A stretch of DNA of 64,000 nt from Caenibius tardaugens NBRC 16725 (GCF_003860345.1 NZ_CP034179.1:4076001-4140000), one strand, 5' to 3'; counted from the stretch's first letter, positions 1 to 9,683 are shown. Notes: generated by a model from the letters alone, not told the origin. Numbers and translations are program-made.

Positions 1-362
1 GCATAGGCCTTGCCCGAGAACTTGCCGCCCGAATGCAGCGTGCACAGAATAACTTCGAGTGTGGATTTCCCCGGAAATTTGGGATGTTCATCAACCGGAA
101 TACCCCGGCCATTGTCGCTGATGCTGAGCCGATTGCCTTCGCCCAGCGTCACTTCGATACGCGTAGCGTGGCCGGCAACCGCTTCGTCCATCGCATTGTC
201 GAGCACTTCGGCCGCAAGATGATGCAACGCACGTTCATCCGTGCCCCCGATGTACATGCCAGGACGGCGACGGACAGGTTCCAGACCTTCCAGAACCTCA
301 ATGGAGGAGGCATCGTAGTCACCACCGCCAGCGGGCAGCTTGTCGAACAGGTCGTCGCTCAT
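1..362 (-). CDS. parE: DNA topoisomerase IV subunit B, 5' part only
   Basis: This is the N-terminal 120 residues of a GHKL-ATPase topoisomerase subunit, cut off by the window edge. Visible are the [15 protein letters not shown] segment, the ATP-binding helix with [10 protein letters not shown] and the [10 protein letters not shown] loop, followed by the [17 protein letters not shown] lid region. ParE with ParC relaxes and decatenates replicated chromosomes. The lead-in [20 protein letters not shown] before the ATPase is the form seen in alphaproteobacterial ParE; GyrB normally begins differently, so ParE is preferred. The start is the ATG at 360-362. GyrB remains a less likely alternative because the C-terminal half is not in the window. 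Confidence 0.88.
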   Translation of the reverse strand, partial: MSDDLFDKLPAGGGDYDASSIEVLEGLEPVRRRPGMYIGGTDERALHHLAAEVLDNAMDEAVAGHATRIEVTLGEGNRLSISDNGRGIPVDEHPKFPGKSTLEVILCTLHSGGKFSGKAY

Positions 363-449
363 AACCTTGGCATACCCCGGAGATTCAGGCGCATTCAAGC
401 GCCCGAAAAAGTTATCGTCAGAGTTAGGGGCAGAACAGGCTGTGCGTGC

Positions 450-1589
450 CTACTCACCGAAACGCGTGGGGGCGGGCGATACCACGCTCACAGTGCCGTT
501 GCCGACCTTGCGCACTTCCATGGCGCGTTCACCAACCCCGCTGGGTAGGAACCGGAACGGCCCGTCCACACCAAGGAAACCACCCTTGTCGAGCAGCTTG
601 GGCGTGGGAAATGCCGTGCCCGGCTTCCATTCGCGCGCCACTTTCAGCGTGAGAAGTACCGCATCATACCCCAGGGTGGAAATGCGATAGGGCTGCGTGC
701 CAAAGCGGCTTTTGTAGCTGGTCGAAAATTGCTTGTAGCGCGTGTCCGAAACGGCGGAGAACAGCGCACCGCGAAGGGCTGTGCTGCCGGTGATGCTGGA
801 TTCGCCGCTCCACAATTCGGTCCCGAGAATTTGGGGTTTTTTGGTGAACTGTGCCCCGGCGAGCCCGGAAAGGCGGGCGCCATCGGCGATCAGAACGCTA
901 TCGAATCCGCCTTTGCCTTCCAGCCTCTTGGCAGCCTCGACGATTCCGCTGCTGCCACGTTCATATTTTTCTACGGTCATCAGCGAGGCACCCTTGCGCA
1001 GTACCGCACCGGAAAGGGCGGTTTCCGCCTGCCTGCCATATTCGCCTTGCGGGACGAGCGCGGCAAATCGGCGGGAGCCTTGCGAATAGGCATATTCAAC
1101 CGACCGGTCGACCGATTGCCCCGGGATATGGCCCAACAGAAACACATCGCGGGAGGCGGTCGTCACGTCGTTGGAGAAACTGATGAGGGGCACACCTTTG
1201 CGGCGGGCGACCTTGACGACAGCATCGGTATCGTCACCCAATAAAGGACCCAGAATCAGGCGATTGCCATCCGCTATGGCCTTGGCTGCCGCACTTTCCG
1301 CACCCGTGGCCGTATCATAAGTGGTGATGCGCAGATTGCTGGCGTTGGTGTCCAGCAGCGCCATGGTGGTGGCGTTGGCGATCGATTGGCCGACATTGCC
1401 ATTTCCGCCGGTCATCGGCACCAGCAAGGCAATGCGATGACGTGCATCATCCGTGGGTAGGGCGGTTTCATCTGGCCTCTGCGGCGGTGGCGGCGCGGTG
1501 GGTCCCTTCGGAACAACGGCGCAACCAGCCAGCAACACTGTGGTCAATGCCAGCGTAAAACCACGCCTGTTGAACAGGATACCCTTCAT
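450..1589 (-). CDS. penicillin-binding protein activator (LpoA-like) lipoprotein
   Basis: The 379-residue protein starts with a lipoprotein signal (hydrophobic run, then LLAGCAVVP, with Cys as the likely lipidated residue) and a Pro-rich linker. The rest is a periplasmic-binding-protein type I fold, with RIALLVPMTGGNGNVGQ at the start of the first lobe and LILGPLLGDDTDAVV further on. In proteobacteria this family (LpoA/YraM C-terminal domain) activates peptidoglycan synthases from the outer membrane. I start at the ATG at 1589; the longer open frame upstream has no signal peptide and overlaps rsmI. It is divergent from rsmI, the arrangement also known for LpoA-rsmI-yraN in gammaproteobacteria. 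Function in this lineage is inferred. Confidence 0.85.
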   Translation of the reverse strand: MKGILFNRRGFTLALTTVLLAGCAVVPKGPTAPPPPQRPDETALPTDDARHRIALLVPMTGGNGNVGQSIANATTMALLDTNASNLRITTYDTATGAESAAAKAIADGNRLILGPLLGDDTDAVVKVARRKGVPLISFSNDVTTASRDVFLLGHIPGQSVDRSVEYAYSQGSRRFAALVPQGEYGRQAETALSGAVLRKGASLMTVEKYERGSSGIVEAAKRLEGKGGFDSVLIADGARLSGLAGAQFTKKPQILGTELWSGESSITGSTALRGALFSAVSDTRYKQFSTSYKSRFGTQPYRISTLGYDAVLLTLKVAREWKPGTAFPTPKLLDKGGFLGVDGPFRFLPSGVGERAMEVRKVGNGTVSVVSPAPTRFGE

Positions 1590-1629
1590 CTCTTGCCGCT
1601 CCGTACCTCTATGGTCCAAGAGGCCCATC

Positions 1630-2466
1630 GTGACAAACGATGAACCCTTACCATCCGGCCTGTATATAGTGGCGACCCCGATTGGCAATCTCGGGGATAT
1701 CACATTGCGGGCGATCGATGTTCTCAGGCGCTGTGATGCGATTGCCTGCGAGGATACGCGCGTAACCGCAAAGCTGCTGCGCCATCTGTCGCTGCACAAA
1801 CCGTTGTGGCGCTACGACGATCATAGCAGCGCCGAAGATCGCGACCGGTTGCTGGACGCCATGCGCAGCAAATCCGTGGCGCTTGTTTCCGATGCCGGGA
1901 CACCGCTGATTTCCGATCCGGGTTATCGGCTTGTTCGTGCTGCACGGGATCAGGGGATCGCCGTGACCAGTTTGCCGGGGCCAAGCGCGGCGATTGTCGG
2001 GCTCACGCTGGCAGGGCTTCCCAACGATCGGTTTCTCTTTGCCGGGTTCCTGCCCGTAAAGGAAAAAGCGCGGAACGATATGTTGCTGGAACTCGCCCGT
2101 ATTCCGGCAACGCTGATTTTTTATGAAAGCGCACAACGCCTGTTGAAGTCGCTTGAAGCCATTGCCACAGCATTGCCGGGCAGGGAGGTCGCCGTCGCCC
2201 GGGAACTGACCAAGTTGCACGAGGAATGCCGCACAGGCACGCCTGAGGCCCTGATCGCGCATTATACCAATCACCCGCCCAAGGGCGAAATCGTGCTAAT
2301 GATCGGGCCCCCCGTCGAAGAAAGTGGCGCCATCGATGTCGACGCGCTGCTGATCGCGGCCATGGAGCACGACAAGCCATCGCAGGCCGCGGGGCAGGTC
2401 GCCAAGGCAACCGGGCTGGACCGTAAGGTCCTCTACGCGCGCGCCATGGAACTGAAACCGCGGTGA
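1630..2466 (+). CDS. rsmI: 16S rRNA (cytidine(1402)-2'-O)-methyltransferase
   Basis: The 278-residue tetrapyrrole-methylase-fold enzyme carries the family signatures GLYIVATPIGNLGDITLRA near the N-terminus, CEDTRVTAKLL, SDAGTPLISDPGY and the SLPGPSA loop. RsmI methylates the ribose 2'-O of C1402 in the decoding centre of 16S rRNA using SAM. No ATG lies close to the conserved start, so the GTG at 1630 is chosen; the frame remains open upstream but there it overlaps the divergent lipoprotein gene. Its stop overlaps the next start as GTGA, suggesting coupling with yraN. Confidence 0.93.
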   Translation: MTNDEPLPSGLYIVATPIGNLGDITLRAIDVLRRCDAIACEDTRVTAKLLRHLSLHKPLWRYDDHSSAEDRDRLLDAMRSKSVALVSDAGTPLISDPGYRLVRAARDQGIAVTSLPGPSAAIVGLTLAGLPNDRFLFAGFLPVKEKARNDMLLELARIPATLIFYESAQRLLKSLEAIATALPGREVAVARELTKLHEECRTGTPEALIAHYTNHPPKGEIVLMIGPPVEESGAIDVDALLIAAMEHDKPSQAAGQVAKATGLDRKVLYARAMELKPR

Positions 2467-2813
2467 ATCGCGCATCCCGTGAACGGCAAGGCCGAAGAGC
2501 GGAAAGTTTCGGCGTGTGGTTTCTTCGTTTTAAAGGATGGCGCATTCTGGATCGCCGTGTGCGCAATGCGCGCGGCGAGGTGGATATTATCGCGCGGCGC
2601 GGCAGGGTGGTCGCCTTTGTCGAAGTCAAATGGCGGAATCGCGCGGAGGATCTGGATCTGGCCATTGACAGCTGGCGCCTGCGCCGCGTGGCTGCGGCGG
2701 CAGAGGCTCTGGCGCATCGCTATGCCCGGGATGAGGATATTACGCGGATTGACGTTCTGCTGCTTGCGCCACGGCGTTTCCCGCGCCACATCACCAATGC
2801 CTGGGTCGCGTAA
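2463..2813 (+). CDS. yraN: YraN family (UPF0102) endonuclease-like protein
   Basis: This 116-residue protein begins with a GTG that overlaps the rsmI stop. It shows the UPF0102 pattern: an N-terminal G-x-x-A-E-x-x-A-type helix (GRRAESFGVWFL), then RNARGEVDIIARRG and VAFVEVKWR, a PD-(D/E)XK-like E...D...ExK arrangement. The family has a Holliday-junction-resolvase-like fold but no settled function. The rsmI-yraN order is widely conserved. The family assignment is secure; nuclease activity is only an inference from the fold residues. Confidence 0.9.
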   Translation: MNRASRERQGRRAESFGVWFLRFKGWRILDRRVRNARGEVDIIARRGRVVAFVEVKWRNRAEDLDLAIDSWRLRRVAAAAEALAHRYARDEDITRIDVLLLAPRRFPRHITNAWVA

Positions 2814-2919
2814 CACCTTGCGCCGGTCCGTAACATCGGTTCCACGATGGACATTCCCGGTGGGCACGCGATGATTACTGCAATCCGGCGATAAACCGGA
2901 ACTTACGGAGACTGTACAG

Positions 2920-3870
2920 ATGTCCTTGCGCGTTGCGGTCCAGATGGACCCGCTTCATTCCATCAACATCGCCGGCGATTCCACTTTTGCCCTGATGTTG
3001 TCCGCGCAGGCACGCGGTTACGAACTGTTTCATTACGATGTCGAGAGCCTCACTCTGGATGAGGATGACCGGCTGTATGCGCTTGCCCATCCGGTCCGCG
3101 TGCAGCGGGTTGCGGGCAACCATTTCGAAATGGGCGAACCGCGCCGGCTCGACCTTGGCCGGGATGTAGACGTGGTTCTGATGCGGCAAGATCCGCCGTT
3201 CCATATGGGATATATCACGGCAACGCATCTGCTCGAACGGATTGAAGGCGAAACGCTGGTCGTGAACAATCCGGTCAGTGTGCGTAATGCGCCGGAAAAG
3301 GTGTTTGTGCTGGATTACCGGCGGTTCATGCCGCCCACGCTGGTCACCCGCAGTGTGGATGAAGTGCGACGGTTCATGGCAAAACACGGCGCCGTTGTGG
3401 TCAAGCCGATCCACGGCAATGGGGGCAAGGCGATCTTTCGCGTACCGGAAGGAGGTGACAATCTTTCGGCGCTGTTCGAGGTGTTCAATCTGACCTGGCC
3501 CGAACCGCATATGGTGCAGCCCTTCCTTCCCGAAGTCGCGGAAGGCGACAAACGCATCGTCCTGGTTGATGGGGAAGTCGCCGGTGCGATCAACCGCATT
3601 CCGGGCGAAGGCGAATTTCGCTCCAATCTCGCTGTTGGTGGCTCTGCTGCGGCCACAACCCTGACCGAGCGCGAACAGGAAATCTGTGCCGCTCTTGGCC
3701 CGCAATTGAAACGGCTTGGCCTGATTTTCGTCGGTATCGACGTGATCGGCGGCAAGTGGCTGACGGAAATCAACGTGACCAGCCCAACCGGTATCGTGGC
3801 CATTGATCGTTTTAACGGCACGGACACGGCGGCCATGATCTGGGATGCGATCGCCGCACGCGTGGGATAG
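2920..3870 (+). CDS. gshB: glutathione synthase
   Basis: The 316-residue ATP-grasp enzyme joins gamma-glutamylcysteine and glycine to make glutathione. The N-terminal substrate domain opens with LRVAVQMDPLHSINIAGDST; MRQDPPFHMGYI follows. The ATP-grasp lid shows VVVKPIHGNGGKAIFRV, and the C-terminus has the metal-binding segment EINVTSPTGIVAID. Length matches the bacterial family (about 315). A purine-rich stretch (ACGGAG) lies upstream of the ATG. It sits in the same direction as rsmI-yraN and the following DedA gene. Confidence 0.96.
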   Translation: MSLRVAVQMDPLHSINIAGDSTFALMLSAQARGYELFHYDVESLTLDEDDRLYALAHPVRVQRVAGNHFEMGEPRRLDLGRDVDVVLMRQDPPFHMGYITATHLLERIEGETLVVNNPVSVRNAPEKVFVLDYRRFMPPTLVTRSVDEVRRFMAKHGAVVVKPIHGNGGKAIFRVPEGGDNLSALFEVFNLTWPEPHMVQPFLPEVAEGDKRIVLVDGEVAGAINRIPGEGEFRSNLAVGGSAAATTLTEREQEICAALGPQLKRLGLIFVGIDVIGGKWLTEINVTSPTGIVAIDRFNGTDTAAMIWDAIAARVG

Positions 3871-3924
3871 AGCCTGTTTGGTGCTGCCCGAGAACTTATT
3901 GCAGGCTGGGTCGTTGCTCTCACG

Positions 3925-4530
3925 ATGAATGAATTCATACTGCAGATAATCGAGCGCGGGGGCTATCTCGGCATCGCGTTTCTGATGATCATCGAAAACA
4001 TTTTCCCCCCTATCCCTTCTGAAGTGATCATGGGGCTGGGGGGTGTTGCGGTCGCGCGCGGTACGATGGCGTTCTGGCCCCTGCTTGTTGCCGGAACTAT
4101 CGGATCGACGATCGGGAACTATGCGTGGTTTCTGGTCGGCGACAAATGGGGCTACCAACGTTTGCGGCCGTTCGTGCGGCGTTGGGGCAGATGGCTGACG
4201 CTGGAATGGCGCGATATCGAGCGGGCGAGCCGCTTTTTTCGCCGCCATGGGCAATGGGTGGTGTTCTTTCTCCGCTTTTCCCCGTTTCTGCGCACGATGA
4301 TCTCGTTGCCGGCAGGGTTGACGCATATGCGCCATGCGACGTTCCTGATTTATACCTTTGCCGGATCGGCCGTCTGGAATGTCCTGTTGATCATGGGCGG
4401 CACCTGGCTTGCACGCTATCTGGAAGAGTCGCAGCAATGGCTCGACTGGATCATCATAGCGGGGCTTGGACTGGGGGTGCTGGGTTACCTCTGGAGAGTG
4501 ATAACCTGGAAACCACGCGACAGGCGCTAG
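3925..4530 (+). CDS. DedA family membrane protein
   Basis: The 201-residue integral membrane protein belongs to the DedA/SNARE-associated family, now linked to undecaprenyl-phosphate and phospholipid flipping. Seen here: an N-terminal amphipathic helix, the ENIFPPIPSEVIMGLGG re-entrant loop, the G-x-x-x-G-rich segment before the second loop and FFLRFSPFLRTMISLPAGL, with the conserved F-x-R-x-x-P-x-x-R and G residues. Several hydrophobic helices follow. The stop codon overlaps the end of the convergent xerC by three bases. The family is certain; the transported lipid is not visible from sequence. Confidence 0.9.
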   Translation: MNEFILQIIERGGYLGIAFLMIIENIFPPIPSEVIMGLGGVAVARGTMAFWPLLVAGTIGSTIGNYAWFLVGDKWGYQRLRPFVRRWGRWLTLEWRDIERASRFFRRHGQWVVFFLRFSPFLRTMISLPAGLTHMRHATFLIYTFAGSAVWNVLLIMGGTWLARYLEESQQWLDWIIIAGLGLGVLGYLWRVITWKPRDRR

Positions 4531-5426
4531 GTCCGTTCGCGGGGATGCGCCGATCGGTAGGTTTCCAGCAGTTTGGCGGCATCGACCCGCGTATATATCT
4601 GGGTTGAGCCAAGACTGGCGTGACCGAGCAGTTCCTGTAACGAGCGCAGATCGGCCCCGGCACCGAGCAGGTGCGTGGCAAAACTGTGGCGCAAGGCATG
4701 AGGCGTTGCGGTGGCCGGGAGGCCAAGCGCGATGCGCGCTTGTGCCATAGCCTTCTGTACCATGCCCTGATTGAGCAAGCCGCCCTTGCTCCCGCGAAAA
4801 ATCGGCGCATCCCGATCCATGGGCCAGGGGCAGAGGCGGAGATAGGCATCGACTCCCTCGCGGACCACAGGCAGCACGGGGACGACGCGTTGCTTGTTAC
4901 CCTTGCCCGTTACGACCAGTGTTTCACCCAGCGGGACGTCAGCCCCCGTCAGCGACAAGGCTTCCGCAATACGCAGACCCGCGCCGTACATCAGCAGCAG
5001 GACCGCCCGATCCCGCGCCCCAATCCAGTCGTCAGCGGCGAAATCGGCCACACCGTCTGCCAGATTCAGGGCATCGTCCGGTGTAACGGGGCGCGGCAGG
5101 CCTTTCTTGACGCGCGGTCCGCGCAACCGGGGCGGTGCTGCATCCTCCATACCCGCCTGCGCGCGGGCGAAGGCGAGGAAGCCCTTGAGCGCGGACAGTT
5201 CGCGTGCGGCCGAAACATTGCCGATCCCATCCGCGCGACGCTCGGCCAGTTGTTTGCGCAAGGCCGGTGCGTCCAGACGAGCGAGATTCGGCCAGTCCGT
5301 GGCCCCCAGATTGTCGAGCAATCGCGCAGCGGTGGCGAGATAGGCGCGTACTGTGTGGGGCGAACGACGGCGCCCCCCTTCAAGATGGTCGCGCCAGGCA
5401 GAGAGGATATCGGCGCGATGTATCAT
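4527..5426 (-). CDS. xerC: tyrosine recombinase XerC
   Basis: The 299-residue protein has a SAM-like N-terminal core-binding domain (HTVRAYLATAARLL) and a C-terminal catalytic domain with the full set of residues: Arg in MYGAGLRIAEALSL, Lys in GKGNKQRVVP, HALRHSFATHLL, LLGHASLGSTQIY with the second His, and the nucleophilic Tyr in IYTRVD. XerC with XerD resolves chromosome dimers at dif. The start at 5426 overlaps the end of hemW by four bases, so the two are probably cotranscribed. XerC rather than XerD is based on overall similarity and the single N-terminal domain; the partner is outside the window. Confidence 0.9.
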   Translation of the reverse strand: MIHRADILSAWRDHLEGGRRRSPHTVRAYLATAARLLDNLGATDWPNLARLDAPALRKQLAERRADGIGNVSAARELSALKGFLAFARAQAGMEDAAPPRLRGPRVKKGLPRPVTPDDALNLADGVADFAADDWIGARDRAVLLLMYGAGLRIAEALSLTGADVPLGETLVVTGKGNKQRVVPVLPVVREGVDAYLRLCPWPMDRDAPIFRGSKGGLLNQGMVQKAMAQARIALGLPATATPHALRHSFATHLLGAGADLRSLQELLGHASLGSTQIYTRVDAAKLLETYRSAHPRERT

Positions 5427-6574
5427 GCAGATACCAGTTCTGCGGGCACCAGTTCGCCCAACAAGGCATCGAGCAGAGGCATACCATCTGCTGTCACGCC
5501 CATGCGGGTGCCGTCGCGCCAGCACAGGCCTTGTTCAGCATAGAACGCGAAGCGGGCGGGATCGATGAGATGTTCCGTGGCAATGCTGAAACGGCCCGAA
5601 AATATCTCCAGATCGATGCCTTCGCGCAGGCGCAGGCCCATCAACAGCGCTTCACTGGCCTGTTCCGCCAGAGGCAGTGCGCGTTGCTCCGACATGCCGT
5701 GACCATGGGCCGCCATGGCATCGAGCCAATTCTCTGGCTTGCGATGGCGCACGGTCGCAACATGACCCCGCCTTCCATGTGCGCCGGGGCCAATCCCGCA
5801 ATAATCGTGGTATCGCCAGTAGGTCAGGTTATGGCGGCTTTCTTCACCCACCCGCGCGTGATTGCTGATCTCGTAGGCGGACAACCCCGCCGCGGCGGTG
5901 CGTGAGCGGGTCACGGCGAACAGTTCCGCCGCCGCATCGTCATCCAGCGGTGTAAACCGCCCTAGGCGCACATCGGTGGCAAACCGGGTGCCCGGCTCGA
6001 TCGTCAATTGATAGAGCGAGAGGTGGCCCGTTCCATAGGACAGAGCCTGTTCCAGTTCCCTTTCCCATTGGGCGGGGGTTTGTTCCGGCCGGGCATAGAT
6101 CAGGTCGAAGCTTACTCTGCGAAATGCTGCTTGCGCCGTTTCGAGCGCGGTCAGCCCTTCATGCGCACTGTGAAGGCGCCCCAGAAACTGTAGGGTAGCA
6201 TCATCCAGCGCCTGAATGCCCAGCGAGACGCGGTTAATCCCGGCATTGGCCAGCGCCTTGAAGTTTCCGGCTTCGACCGAAGAGGGATTGGCTTCTATCG
6301 TAATCTCGATGCCATCCGCAAAACCCCAGAGATGCTCTGCCTCGCGAAGCAGGGTTTCAACCAGCGCCGGGGGCATGAGTGATGGCGTGCCACCACCGAA
6401 AAAGATGCTTTCCAACGGTTCGCCACCAGCCACGGCGGCTTCGTGGCGCATGTCTGCCAACAGGCCTGCTTGCCATTGCGCCAGTTCGATCGTCTCTCGG
6501 ACATGCGAGTTGAAATCGCAATAGGGACACTTCTTCAGGCAGAAGGGCCAATGTATGTAAAGCGCGCGGGCCAT
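5423..6574 (-). CDS. hemW: radical SAM heme chaperone HemW
   Basis: The 383-residue radical-SAM protein opens with ALYIHWPFCLKKCPYCDF, giving the CxxxCxxC cluster motif of this group. GGGTPSLMP and TIEANPSSVE follow, and the C-terminal HemW domain has RHNLTYWRYHDYCGIGPGAHG. It was long annotated as oxygen-independent coproporphyrinogen oxidase, but HemW proteins with this N-terminus act as haem chaperones rather than as HemN. In many alphaproteobacteria hemW follows rdgB; here a CAP-domain gene on the opposite strand lies between. Confidence 0.92.
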   Translation of the reverse strand: MARALYIHWPFCLKKCPYCDFNSHVRETIELAQWQAGLLADMRHEAAVAGGEPLESIFFGGGTPSLMPPALVETLLREAEHLWGFADGIEITIEANPSSVEAGNFKALANAGINRVSLGIQALDDATLQFLGRLHSAHEGLTALETAQAAFRRVSFDLIYARPEQTPAQWERELEQALSYGTGHLSLYQLTIEPGTRFATDVRLGRFTPLDDDAAAELFAVTRSRTAAAGLSAYEISNHARVGEESRHNLTYWRYHDYCGIGPGAHGRRGHVATVRHRKPENWLDAMAAHGHGMSEQRALPLAEQASEALLMGLRLREGIDLEIFSGRFSIATEHLIDPARFAFYAEQGLCWRDGTRMGVTADGMPLLDALLGELVPAELVSA

Positions 6575-6620
6575 GTGTGATCTTCAGCAGGTATTAACGG
6601 TGTGGTGTCAAGACCAGACC

Positions 6621-7145
6621 ATGCAAGGCAAACGATTGATCCTCGCTATCAGTGGAATGGTCTCGGCGGCGGCACTCGCCACGGTCGCAATCGCAGAGCC
6701 GCCACAGGGCAATATCGACGGGCAGATTCTGCATCTCCACAATCAGGCGCGGGCTGACAAGCAATTGCCGGGGTTGCAGTGGAATGCCGATCTGGCCAAG
6801 GCAGCCGGACGCTGGGCGGAAACACTGGCTGCGGAAGGCCGTTTGCGCCATTCGGGCTGGAAAGAACGCGGTGGCGCAGGCGAAAATCTCTGGATCGGAA
6901 CCAGAGGGTACTATGGCCCTGACAGCATGGTTGGCGCCTTCATCAACGAGAAGCAGGATTTCCGCCCCGGGATTTTCCCCAAAGTGTCGCGTACCGGGCG
7001 CTGGGAAGATGTGGGGCACTACACACAGATCATCTGGCCCGACACGCAACAGGTGGGATGCGCGCTGGCCCGCAGCGGTGGCGTGGACGTGCTGGTCTGT
7101 CGCTACTGGCCTGCTGGAAACTATATCGGTAGCAAGGTCGGCTGA
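6621..7145 (+). CDS. secreted CAP (SCP/PR-1) domain protein
   Basis: The 174-residue protein has a Sec signal peptide (MQGKRLILAISGMVSAAALA, then TVAIAEPP) and a compact CAP domain. The conserved blocks are visible: LHNQARADKQLPGLQWNADL, the first motif His in RLRHSGW, AGENLW, GHYTQIIWPDTQQVGCA (CAP1-like GHYTQxxW) and VLVCRYWPAGN (CAP2). Bacterial CAP proteins of this size are periplasmic or secreted, with unknown activity. The start at 6621 is chosen because it directly precedes the signal peptide. It converges on rdgB with a four-base gap. Confidence 0.88.
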   Translation: MQGKRLILAISGMVSAAALATVAIAEPPQGNIDGQILHLHNQARADKQLPGLQWNADLAKAAGRWAETLAAEGRLRHSGWKERGGAGENLWIGTRGYYGPDSMVGAFINEKQDFRPGIFPKVSRTGRWEDVGHYTQIIWPDTQQVGCALARSGGVDVLVCRYWPAGNYIGSKVG

Positions 7146-7149
7146 TCGC

Positions 7150-7773
7150 TCAGCCGAACTGCTCCGCGACCAGTTTGGCGAAGGCATCCGCGCGATGGCT
7201 GATCCGGTGTTTTTCATCCGGATCGATCTCGGCAAAGGTCAAGGTGCTGCCATTGGGGACGAAAACAGGGTCGTAACCGAACCCTTTCAGCCCTCGTGGC
7301 GGCCATGTGCAGGTCCCGTCCACCCGTCCTTCGTAAACGGCGGTTTCGCCATCGGGCCAGGCAATCGCCAGGACGCAGGAAAACCAGCACGAACGATCGG
7401 CTTCCAACCCGATGGCCTGCAGCATCCCTTCGACCTTGCCCATGGCCATGTACCAGTCGCGGCCGGGTTCACCTTCAAACCATTGCCGCTCGGCCCAATC
7501 GGCCGTGTACACGCCCGGCCTTCCGCCAAGACCGGTGACGGACAAACCGCTATCGTCCGCCAGTGACGGCAACTGGGATGCCTGTGCGGCTGCACGAGCC
7601 TTGATCAGGGCGTTTTCGACGAATGTCGTTCCTGTTTCGGCTGGTTCCGGCAAGCCCAAAGCCCCTGCGGAAATGCATTCCATGCCATAGGGTGCCAGCA
7701 GGGCTGAAATTTCTTTCAGCTTGCCAGCATTGTGGGTGGCAATAACGAGTTTGCCGGAACCGAGCCTGCGCAT
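7150..7773 (-). CDS. rdgB: XTP/dITP diphosphatase (RdgB/HAM1)
   Basis: The 207-residue protein hydrolyses non-canonical purine triphosphates (ITP, dITP, XTP) to monophosphates and so cleans the nucleotide pool. Seen are LVIATHNAGKLKEI at the N-terminus, ADDSGLSV, the PRGLKGFGYDPVFVP substrate loop and KHRISHRADAFAKL at the C-terminus, all HAM1 family marks. The ATG at 7773 shares its A with the TGA of rph; a longer in-frame start exists upstream but lies inside rph. Cotranscription with rph is likely. Confidence 0.95.
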   Translation of the reverse strand: MRRLGSGKLVIATHNAGKLKEISALLAPYGMECISAGALGLPEPAETGTTFVENALIKARAAAQASQLPSLADDSGLSVTGLGGRPGVYTADWAERQWFEGEPGRDWYMAMGKVEGMLQAIGLEADRSCWFSCVLAIAWPDGETAVYEGRVDGTCTWPPRGLKGFGYDPVFVPNGSTLTFAEIDPDEKHRISHRADAFAKLVAEQFG

Positions 7774-8486
7774 CACTTTACCGCCGCATCCTGTGCCGCG
7801 AAGATCCGGTCGCATCCGATGCGCGCCAGACGCAGCAGGCGCAGAAGATTTTCCTCGTCGTAAGGCGCGCCTTCCGCGGTTGCCTGTGCTTCCGCGATCA
7901 GGCCGCCTTCGATCAGCACAAAGTTGGCGTCAGCATCGGCAGCGCTGTCTTCGACATAATCGAGATCGAGAACCGGGGTGCCTTCGCAAATGCCGCAGCT
8001 TACCGCAGCGACTTTGGCCGTCAGTGGATCGGATGTGATCAGCCCTTTTGCCATGAGCGTGTTCACCGCAAGGCGCAGGGCGACCCATGCCCCGGAAATC
8101 GCTGCCGTGCGCGTTCCGCCATCAGCCTGGATGACATCGCAATCGAGCGTAATCTGACGTTCGCCCAATTTCTTCATATCGGTAACTGCGCGCAGACTAC
8201 GGCCGATCAGGCGCTGGATTTCCTGGGTGCGGCCGGTCTGTTTGCCTTTGGCTGCTTCACGGCTGCCGCGCGTATGCGTGGCGCGGGGAAGCATCGAATA
8301 TTCCGCCGTAACCCAGCCTTCGCCCTTGCCGCGCAGGAATGGGGGGACACGTTCCTCGACACTGGCGGTGACGAGCACTTTCGTATCGCCGAAAGAGATC
8401 AGGCACGACCCTTCCGCATGTTTGGTGAAACCGGTCTGAATTTCGATTGCGCGCATTTCGTCAGGCGCGCGTCCGGAAGGTCGCAT
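7773..8486 (-). CDS. rph: ribonuclease PH
   Basis: The 237-residue phosphorolytic 3'-5' exoribonuclease trims tRNA 3' ends. Motifs include the start [61 protein letters not shown] and [18 protein letters not shown]. Its length matches the family (about 238). The chosen start is the ATG at 8486; the longer open frame upstream is unrelated sequence. The gene is divergent from hrcA, with about 130 bp between them that should hold both promoters. Confidence 0.96.
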   Translation of the reverse strand: MRPSGRAPDEMRAIEIQTGFTKHAEGSCLISFGDTKVLVTASVEERVPPFLRGKGEGWVTAEYSMLPRATHTRGSREAAKGKQTGRTQEIQRLIGRSLRAVTDMKKLGERQITLDCDVIQADGGTRTAAISGAWVALRLAVNTLMAKGLITSDPLTAKVAAVSCGICEGTPVLDLDYVEDSAADADANFVLIEGGLIAEAQATAEGAPYDEENLLRLLRLARIGCDRIFAAQDAAVK

Positions 8487-8615
8487 GAACAATCCTTTTC
8501 CTAAGAAAGGGCAGGGGCCCCATACTTCATTGTGGGCCGTCCTTACTTCGTGGATCGTGAAAGGGAAGAGAGATCGGGTGTTGTGTGCGCGGGAGAGTGG
8601 CCTAGATAACAGTTT

Positions 8616-9665
8616 ATGCCCGCCCCGCCTGTCACCGAACTGACGAATCGCGCTCGCGATATCTTCCGCCTCGTGGTTGAGGAGTATTTGCAGAGCGGTA
8701 ATCCGGTCGGGTCCAAGGCGTTGGCGGGGGCCGGGGCAGGGCAGGTCAATCTTTCTCCAGCCTCGATTCGCTCTGTTCTGGCCGAACTGGAAACACTGGG
8801 GCTGCTCGCCGCGCCGCATACGAGCGCGGGGCGTATGCCCACGGAAATCGGCCTGCGTCTGTTTGTTGACGGGATGATGCAGGTTGCGGAACCGACGGCA
8901 GAAGAACGCGCGGCGATTGAACGGCGCCTGTCCCGACCCGGCCCGATCGAAAAGGCGCTGGAGGCGACCAGCGCGCTCCTCTCTGATCTTTCTGCGGCAG
9001 CTGGGGTGGTCATGGTGCCGCGCCGCGAACCGCGCCTGTCCCAAATGAACCTGGTGCAACTGGCCCCCGGCAAGGCATTGGCGATTCTTGTGGGGGAAGA
9101 TGGCAGTATAGAGAACCGCCTTCTCACGCTGCCTTCCGGCCTGCCGTTGTCAGTGCTGGAACAGGCGACCAATTATATGACATCCCGCCTGGGCGGCCGG
9201 ACCTTGTCGGAGGCTGCCCGGGTGATCGGCGAAGAAATTGCCTCGGGGCACAGCGAACTGGACGGTGCCAGCCGCGATCTGGTGGAGCGGGGCCTGGCGG
9301 TGTGGAGCGAAGACGCCACCATGCGCCCGGTTTTGATCGTGCGCGGGCAGGCCAACCTGCTAGACGAGACAGCGCTGGGTGATCTGGAACGGGTGCGGCA
9401 GTTGCTCGACGATCTGGAGAACAAGCAGTCCATCGCCGAATTGCTCGAAAGCGCACGGGACGCGGAAGCAACGCGGATATTCATCGGTTCGGAGAACCGT
9501 CTGTTCGCGCTTTCGGGGTCCTCCGTCATCGCTTCGCCCTATCGGGACAGAGAGGGGCGGGTCGTGGGTGTACTTGGCGTTATCGGGCCGACTCGGTTGA
9601 ATTATGCCCGCGTCGTCCCCATGGTGGATTTCACTGCCCAGAGCCTGGGCAAGCTCATCGGTTAA
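8616..9665 (+). CDS. hrcA: heat-inducible transcription repressor HrcA
   Basis: The 349-residue repressor has an N-terminal winged helix ([20 protein letters not shown], then PVGSKAL and [15 protein letters not shown]) followed by the GAF-like HrcA domain with [17 protein letters not shown]. HrcA binds CIRCE operators (TTAGCACTC-N9-GAGTGCTAA) and represses chaperone genes. I found no CIRCE copy in the 129 bp upstream, so the target operon (probably groESL) is likely elsewhere. grpE follows after 18 bp in the same direction, a common hrcA-grpE operon. Confidence 0.95.
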   Translation: MPAPPVTELTNRARDIFRLVVEEYLQSGNPVGSKALAGAGAGQVNLSPASIRSVLAELETLGLLAAPHTSAGRMPTEIGLRLFVDGMMQVAEPTAEERAAIERRLSRPGPIEKALEATSALLSDLSAAAGVVMVPRREPRLSQMNLVQLAPGKALAILVGEDGSIENRLLTLPSGLPLSVLEQATNYMTSRLGGRTLSEAARVIGEEIASGHSELDGASRDLVERGLAVWSEDATMRPVLIVRGQANLLDETALGDLERVRQLLDDLENKQSIAELLESARDAEATRIFIGSENRLFALSGSSVIASPYRDREGRVVGVLGVIGPTRLNYARVVPMVDFTAQSLGKLIG

Positions 9666-9683
9666 AACAGATAGATAGAGATT

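Noticed and set aside
2875-4437. 520-residue open frame on the minus strand across gshB and dedA
   Set aside because: Antisense shadow of two well-supported genes in GC-rich DNA; protein is low-complexity with no family features.
8487-8615. Expected CIRCE operator before hrcA
   Set aside because: No TTAGCACTC/GAGTGCTAA pair could be found in the gap.
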